Shown: in pieces, positions 7,094 to 10,016 of the stretch
Layout of the letters: each line of letters starts with the position of its first letter
Position numbering within the stretch: position 1 is the first letter of the stretch
From: Cryomorphaceae bacterium
GTDB taxonomy: Bacteria > Bacteroidota > Bacteroidia > Flavobacteriales > Schleiferiaceae
DNA length: 10,016 nucleotides
Assembly (NCBI GenBank): GCA_013911625.1
Contig: JACESW010000030.1
Span: 1-10,016, forward strand
Direction of reading: 5' to 3'
The notes under the pieces: model-generated
What the model was told of the DNA's origin: nothing
The model's input: only the letters and a program-made list of their open reading frames with translations
The model's database searches: none
Made by a program: the position numbers and the translations under genes

Positions 7094-7522
7094 ATGGTTC
7101 AAACGGATAAGCAAAAGAAATACGATAAGGCATACCTCAGGATGGCATTAGAATGGGCGCAACTCAGTCATTGCCAGCGCAAAAAAGTGGGGGCGCTCAT
7201 TGTGAAGAATCGAATGATTATTTCAGACGGTTTCAATGGAACGCCTACTGGATTTGAAAATCCATGCGAGGACGAGGAGAACTATACCAAATGGTATGTG
7301 TTACATGCTGAGGCGAATGCGATTACCAAAGTGGCCAGCAGTACTGCCAGTGCACGCGGCGCTACATTGTACATCACCATGAGTCCATGTAAGGAGTGCA
7401 GTAAATTGATACATCAAGTAGGAATCAAAAAGCTCATTTACATCAATGAATACAAAGACCGCAGCGGCTTAGACTTTTTGATAAAGGCAGGGGTCGAAGT
7501 GGTTCAAATGGACATCGATTGA
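7094..7522 (+). CDS. Deoxycytidylate (dCMP) deaminase
   Basis: This zinc enzyme converts dCMP to dUMP, the substrate of thymidylate synthase, in the cytoplasm. The 142-residue product has the full cytidine/deoxycytidylate deaminase signature. H-A-E at 71-73 gives the zinc ligand His71 and the proton-shuttling Glu73. P-C-K-E-C at 98-102 gives zinc ligands Cys99 and Cys102. The dCMP-type N-terminal part is present: YDKAYLRMALEWAQLS (10-25), VGALIV, and ISDGFNGTPTGFEN (43-56) for substrate binding. The ATG at 7094 yields the usual short lead before the YDKAYLRM segment; the next Met is inside that conserved helix, so I keep this start. A promoter ends four bases upstream. Its TGA overlaps the TTG start of the S41 protease, so the two are co-transcribed. 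This gene pair recurs in Bacteroidota, though no functional link is known to me. Confidence 0.95.
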   Translation: MVQTDKQKKYDKAYLRMALEWAQLSHCQRKKVGALIVKNRMIISDGFNGTPTGFENPCEDEENYTKWYVLHAEANAITKVASSTASARGATLYITMSPCKECSKLIHQVGIKKLIYINEYKDRSGLDFLIKAGVEVVQMDID

Positions 7523-8982
7523 AACGAGAAAACGTCATTTTATGGGTAGCTTTCTTTCTGCTCTTCGGGGTATGGATTGGAAGCAAATTTGGTGAAGCTC
7601 CTCCGGCTGGGGACAAGATGAGCCAATTCTTTGATTACCTGAAAGAGGAATATGTGGAAGAATTGGATATGGATTCTCTTCGGGCGGAAGCTATGGATCA
7701 TATTTTGTCTTCTTTGGATCCTCACAGTACGTACATCCCTTTAGATGAAGGCGCAGCTATGGCTGAGCGTATGCAAGGTGGCTTTTCTGGTATAGGTGTT
7801 GAATTCGCAATTAAAAAAGATACCCTCGTTTTCGTTCATGTTATGACGCCTGGGCCCGCGGATGCTGCCGGTATTCTATCGGGCGATCGTATCTATGCTA
7901 TAGATAAGGACACTATTGTAGGAGAGTCATTAACCAACGATATTGTTACATCGAAAATAAAAGGACGTCGGGGGACTTCGGTATCGCTCGAGGTCATTCG
8001 AGGAAAAGAACAACTGTCCTTCGAGGTACAAAGAGATTTAGTGCCCATTGAGAGTGTACTCCATTTACCGGTTGAGGATGGAATAGGCTACCTCAAAATA
8101 GATCGATTCGCTGAGACTACTCACGACGAATTTGTGGCACATTTGGATTACCTCATTGCGACAGGAATGGAAGAATTAATTATTGACCTTCGAGACAATC
8201 CCGGCGGATACTTGCACGAATCTGTTGCCATGGCAGATGAGTTCTTGGTAGATAATAAGAACATTGTAACGACAAAATACAAGGACGGTTCGATGAATAC
8301 GTCCATGGCAAAATCCGGGAATAGATTCGAAGAATTACCGGTACATATTCTCATCAACGAAAATTCAGCCAGTGCCTCAGAGGTATTTACCGGTGCACTT
8401 CAAGACCACGACCGAGCGACTATATACGGCCGAACTTCTTTCGGCAAAGGTTTAGTTCAAGAGGATAAAGTACTTGCGGACGGTTCAAAAGTGCGCTTGA
8501 CCGTAGCCTACTATTATACGCCAAGCGGCAGATCCATTCAGAAACCGTATCGTGAAGGCCAAGTGGTTAACGAAGGTGTTTTTATAAGTGATACAGGTCG
8601 CGTACTCTATTCCCAAGGGGGTATTGAACCGGATGTCGAAATCACCAACGATAGTGCTTCCTACTTTTGGACATTTTCTTACGGGACCATTGATGCCTTC
8701 GGGTTTGACTATGCCGATTCTCGACGAGGTAATTTCAAAGACTTGAACTTTTCAAATTTTTACAGCGATTTTACAATTACTGAAGACATCCTCAGTTCGT
8801 TTTTAGAGTTCGGCGGTTATGGTATCGAACTCGAAGATCTCGGTGCTTTTGACCGTAAAGAATTGTATTTATTACTAAAGGCTGGTATTGCTAGAAATCT
8901 ATGGGGTTTCGATGCTTACAGGAAAGTTTTGCTAAAGGACGATGCGTCCATTGTTGAAATAAGGTCTAGAATACTAGAGTAA
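7519..8982 (+). CDS. S41 family C-terminal processing peptidase (CtpA-type), membrane-anchored
   Basis: This is a serine protease of the carboxyl-terminal processing family (CtpA/Prc), which trims or degrades proteins outside the cytoplasmic membrane. The 487-residue product has an uncleaved-looking N-terminal membrane anchor (6-21), a helical tether with YVEELD, a PDZ domain at about 88-172, and the S41 catalytic domain at about 185-375. Visible motifs are LIIDLRDNPGGYLHE (220-234) and NSASASEVFTGAL (282-294), with likely nucleophile Ser285. SFGKGLVQ (307-314) carries the general-base Lys310 and Gln314; the 25-residue Ser-Lys spacing equals that of Prc and CtpB. Residues about 380-487 are an extra C-terminal region of unknown role. 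The start is TTG at 7519, overlapping the deaminase stop as TTGA; the first in-frame ATG, at 7618, would remove the anchor. A strong terminator follows. The substrate is unknown. Confidence 0.94.
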   Translation: MKRENVILWVAFFLLFGVWIGSKFGEAPPAGDKMSQFFDYLKEEYVEELDMDSLRAEAMDHILSSLDPHSTYIPLDEGAAMAERMQGGFSGIGVEFAIKKDTLVFVHVMTPGPADAAGILSGDRIYAIDKDTIVGESLTNDIVTSKIKGRRGTSVSLEVIRGKEQLSFEVQRDLVPIESVLHLPVEDGIGYLKIDRFAETTHDEFVAHLDYLIATGMEELIIDLRDNPGGYLHESVAMADEFLVDNKNIVTTKYKDGSMNTSMAKSGNRFEELPVHILINENSASASEVFTGALQDHDRATIYGRTSFGKGLVQEDKVLADGSKVRLTVAYYYTPSGRSIQKPYREGQVVNEGVFISDTGRVLYSQGGIEPDVEITNDSASYFWTFSYGTIDAFGFDYADSRRGNFKDLNFSNFYSDFTITEDILSSFLEFGGYGIELEDLGAFDRKELYLLLKAGIARNLWGFDAYRKVLLKDDASIVEIRSRILE

Positions 8983-8993
8983 TACAGCTAGCT

Positions 8994-9032
8994 AAAAAAG
9001 AACCCCCGAGCGCATCGCGCTCGGGGGTTTTT
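8994..9032. terminator. Strong bidirectional terminator between convergent genes
   Basis: AACCCCCGAGCGC (9001-9013) pairs perfectly with GCGCTCGGGGGTT (9017-9029) around ATC, flanked by five T (9028-9032) on the plus side and six A (8994-8999) on the other. It can end both the protease unit and the convergent minus-strand lipoprotein gene, whose stop is at 9053. It is the most GC-rich and most stable hairpin I see in the window. Confidence 0.95.
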
Positions 9033-9052
9033 CTTTTTCTAAGAGGTAAATC

Positions 9053-9283
9053 TTAGTGCTCGTGACCTTCGTGGTCTTCGTGCATTTCTTCAGCTGCTGC
9101 TTCTTCCATAGTAGAATCAGCTTCTTCAGCTGCAGTAGAGTCTGCTGCTTCTTCCATTGCAGGAGCCTCTTCAGCTACCTCTTCCATTGCTGGCTCTTCT
9201 GCCGGCGCTTCTTCAGCTGGTGCAGCACAAGCTACCATAGCTAGTGCAACTACTGCTGAAGCAAAAATGTTGAACTTTTTCAT
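9053..9283 (-). CDS. Small acidic lipoprotein with Glu-pair repeats and a His-rich C-terminus
   Basis: The 76-residue product begins MKKFNIFASAVVALAMVAC, a lipoprotein signal peptide with acylatable Cys19. The mature 58 residues contain no Lys or Arg, about 22 acidic residues and no Cys other than the lipidated one. Eight Glu-Glu pairs recur, the first ones every 5 residues. Two ten-residue units (24-33 and 34-43) end in Met, and ADST occurs at 47-50 and 55-58. The C-terminus is MHEDHEGHEH (67-76), with His68, 71, 74 and 76. I know no named family for it. It resembles small low-complexity lipoproteins common in Bacteroidota. An extended surface spacer, cation binding or metal binding are guesses. 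The signal peptide, with lysines only at 2-3, makes a genuine gene likely. It follows glyQS but probably has its own promoter, and ends at a strong terminator. Confidence 0.82.
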   Translation of the reverse strand: MKKFNIFASAVVALAMVACAAPAEEAPAEEPAMEEVAEEAPAMEEAADSTAAEEADSTMEEAAAEEMHEDHEGHEH

Positions 9284-9311
9284 CTCGCGAATGATTTTTT
9301 AATTGTAGGAA

Positions 9312-9319
9312 CCAATATA
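9312..9319 (-). promoter_or_regulatory. Weak candidate -7 element for the lipoprotein gene
   Basis: On the minus strand, 9319 to 9312 reads TATATTGG, one base off TAnnTTTG. It would give a leader of about 20 bases before the ATG at 9283. No matching -33 element is at the right distance, so this rests on one degenerate box and its position. Confidence 0.3.
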
Positions 9320-9323
9320 TGTG

Positions 9324-9349
9324 AAAATCAAAGCCTTATTATTGATTTT
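9324..9349 (-). terminator. Weak candidate terminator after glycyl-tRNA synthetase
   Basis: AAAATCAA (9324-9331) and TTGATTTT (9342-9349) form an 8-bp AT-rich stem with a 10-base loop, immediately after the glyQS stop on the minus strand. Only the four T of the stem itself follow (TTTTCACAT), so it is a poor terminator, and read-through into the lipoprotein gene is possible. Confidence 0.3.
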
Positions 9350-9352
9350 TCA

Positions 9353-10016
9353 TTAAAGTTTTCCCAATTGCTCGTTAAGGGACACTTTTTTATTCGTTAA
9401 TGCTTTCAATTCATCCATAGAAATTCGGATTTGTTCCATGGTATCGCGGAATCGAACTGTAACGGTGTTATCCTCAAGACTTTGGTGGTCAACGGTCACA
9501 CACAAAGGGGTGCCAATGGCATCCTGACGGCGGTAACGCTTTCCAATAGCATCCTTCTCGTCGTACTGGACCATGTGGTCAAACTTCAGTAGGTTGACAA
9601 CTTCTCGAGCTTTCTCAGGCAATCCATCTTTTTTCAAAAGAGGAAGCACGGCCACTTTATATGGCGCCAAAAAGGCAGGTACGTTCAATACAGTGCGCTG
9701 ACTTCCGTCTTCGAGAGTTTCAGTGATGAGACTCTGGGAAAGTACGGCAAGGAACATTCGGTCGAGACCGATCGAGGTTTCAACTACATACGGCACGTAG
9801 TTTTCGCCTATTTCCGGGTCAAAATACTGTAGCTTCTTCCCACTGAATTCTTCGTGTTGTTTCAAATCGAAATCTGTACGCGAGTGTATTCCTTCAAGCT
9901 CTTTGAATCCGAACGGGAAGTTGAATTCGATATCTGCTGCAGCATTTGCATAGTGCGCCAACTTCTCGTGGTCGTGGAAGCGGTAGTTGCTATCGTCGAA
10001 ACCGAGGCTCTTGTGC
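9353..10016 (-). CDS. glyQS: Glycine--tRNA ligase (single-chain type), C-terminal part
   Basis: This is the C-terminal 220 residues of the class II synthetase that charges tRNA-Gly, of the single-chain homodimeric type rather than the two-subunit type. The frame is open to the right edge; a TTG at 9961 lies inside the conserved segment LAHYANAAADIEFNFPFG and is a leucine codon, not the start. In order, the visible part contains the catalytic-core pieces YRFHDHEKLAHYANAA, FGFKELEGIHSRTDFDL and class II motif 3, ETSIGLDRMFLAVL. The anticodon-binding domain follows, from YKVAVLPLLKKDG through YDEKDAIGKRYRRQDAIG to the stop. No damage is visible. The lipoprotein gene follows on the same strand after 69 bases. 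The assignment is secure; the N-terminal half and any T-box-like leader lie outside the window. Confidence 0.97.
   Translation of the reverse strand, partial: HKSLGFDDSNYRFHDHEKLAHYANAAADIEFNFPFGFKELEGIHSRTDFDLKQHEEFSGKKLQYFDPEIGENYVPYVVETSIGLDRMFLAVLSQSLITETLEDGSQRTVLNVPAFLAPYKVAVLPLLKKDGLPEKAREVVNLLKFDHMVQYDEKDAIGKRYRRQDAIGTPLCVTVDHQSLEDNTVTVRFRDTMEQIRISMDELKALTNKKVSLNEQLGKL

Noticed and set aside
6966..7151. 61-codon plus-strand open frame running into the dCMP deaminase gene
   Set aside because: It begins with TTG, has no promoter or ribosome-binding support, overlaps the deaminase in another frame and contains the deaminase promoter. It could be a degraded remnant, but nothing shows that.
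9056..9244. 62-codon plus-strand open frame rich in Phe, Cys and Ser
   Set aside because: It is the complement of the Glu/Ala repeats of the lipoprotein gene; Glu codons read backwards give Phe and Ser.
9053..9283. Repeated GAA/GAG-rich tract as a CRISPR array or tandem repeat locus
   Set aside because: The repeats are codon-level Glu/Ala repeats within an intact lipoprotein frame, with no uniform repeat-spacer pattern.
9959..9961. TTG as start of the glycyl-tRNA synthetase fragment
   Set aside because: The frame continues upstream through conserved synthetase sequence to the window edge, so this codon is an internal leucine.

Overview
The window is a compact housekeeping stretch from a member of the Bacteroidota, most likely the class Flavobacteriia (a Cryomorphaceae-like marine lineage is a guess). 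The evidence is the gene neighbourhoods (TPR protein-secG next to groES-groEL, prs-rplY-pth, dCMP deaminase-S41 peptidase), the single-chain glycyl-tRNA synthetase, a tRNA-Leu gene followed by CTA with no encoded CCA, the near absence of Shine-Dalgarno sequences, and exact matches to the Bacteroidota -7 promoter element TAnnTTTG. I see no insertion sequence, phage gene, CRISPR array or defence locus.

Layout. Bases 1-1080 (+) hold the end of a TPR-containing protein and secG, joined by an ATGA stop/start overlap and closed by a strong terminator. Bases 1140-3189 (+) are the groES-groEL unit with its own upstream region, which carries a sequence very close to a sigma-54 promoter. A hairpin terminator at about 3214-3243 separates it from a convergent minus-strand operon at 3243-6087. 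That operon reads prs, rplY, pth, then a SMUG2/DUF4918-like uracil-DNA glycosylase whose start overlaps the pth stop. Next come a tRNA-Leu(CAA) gene with its own promoter and terminator (6211-6376) and a minus-strand gene of unknown function for a small exported protein (6399-6833). An AT-rich gap of about 260 bp follows, holding a perfect 20-bp palindrome and a promoter set immediately before the next start codon. Bases 7094-8982 (+) are a two-gene unit of dCMP deaminase and a membrane-anchored S41 (CtpA-type) protease, coupled through a TTGA overlap with a TTG start. After a strong terminator come a tiny acidic, His-tailed lipoprotein (9053-9283, minus) and the C-terminal part of glycyl-tRNA synthetase (minus, running off the right edge).

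Functionally the genes serve protein export and folding (SecG, GroES/GroEL), translation (L25, Pth, tRNA-Leu, GlyRS), nucleotide supply (Prs, dCMP deaminase), DNA repair (UDG) and envelope proteolysis (S41). All the named genes belong to known families. The points worth a second look are mostly regulatory (groES promoter, nearly leaderless dCMP deaminase mRNA, TTG start, palindrome), the coupling of a uracil glycosylase to pth, and two small exported proteins with no recognisable function. I do not see convincing evidence of a previously undescribed system here.
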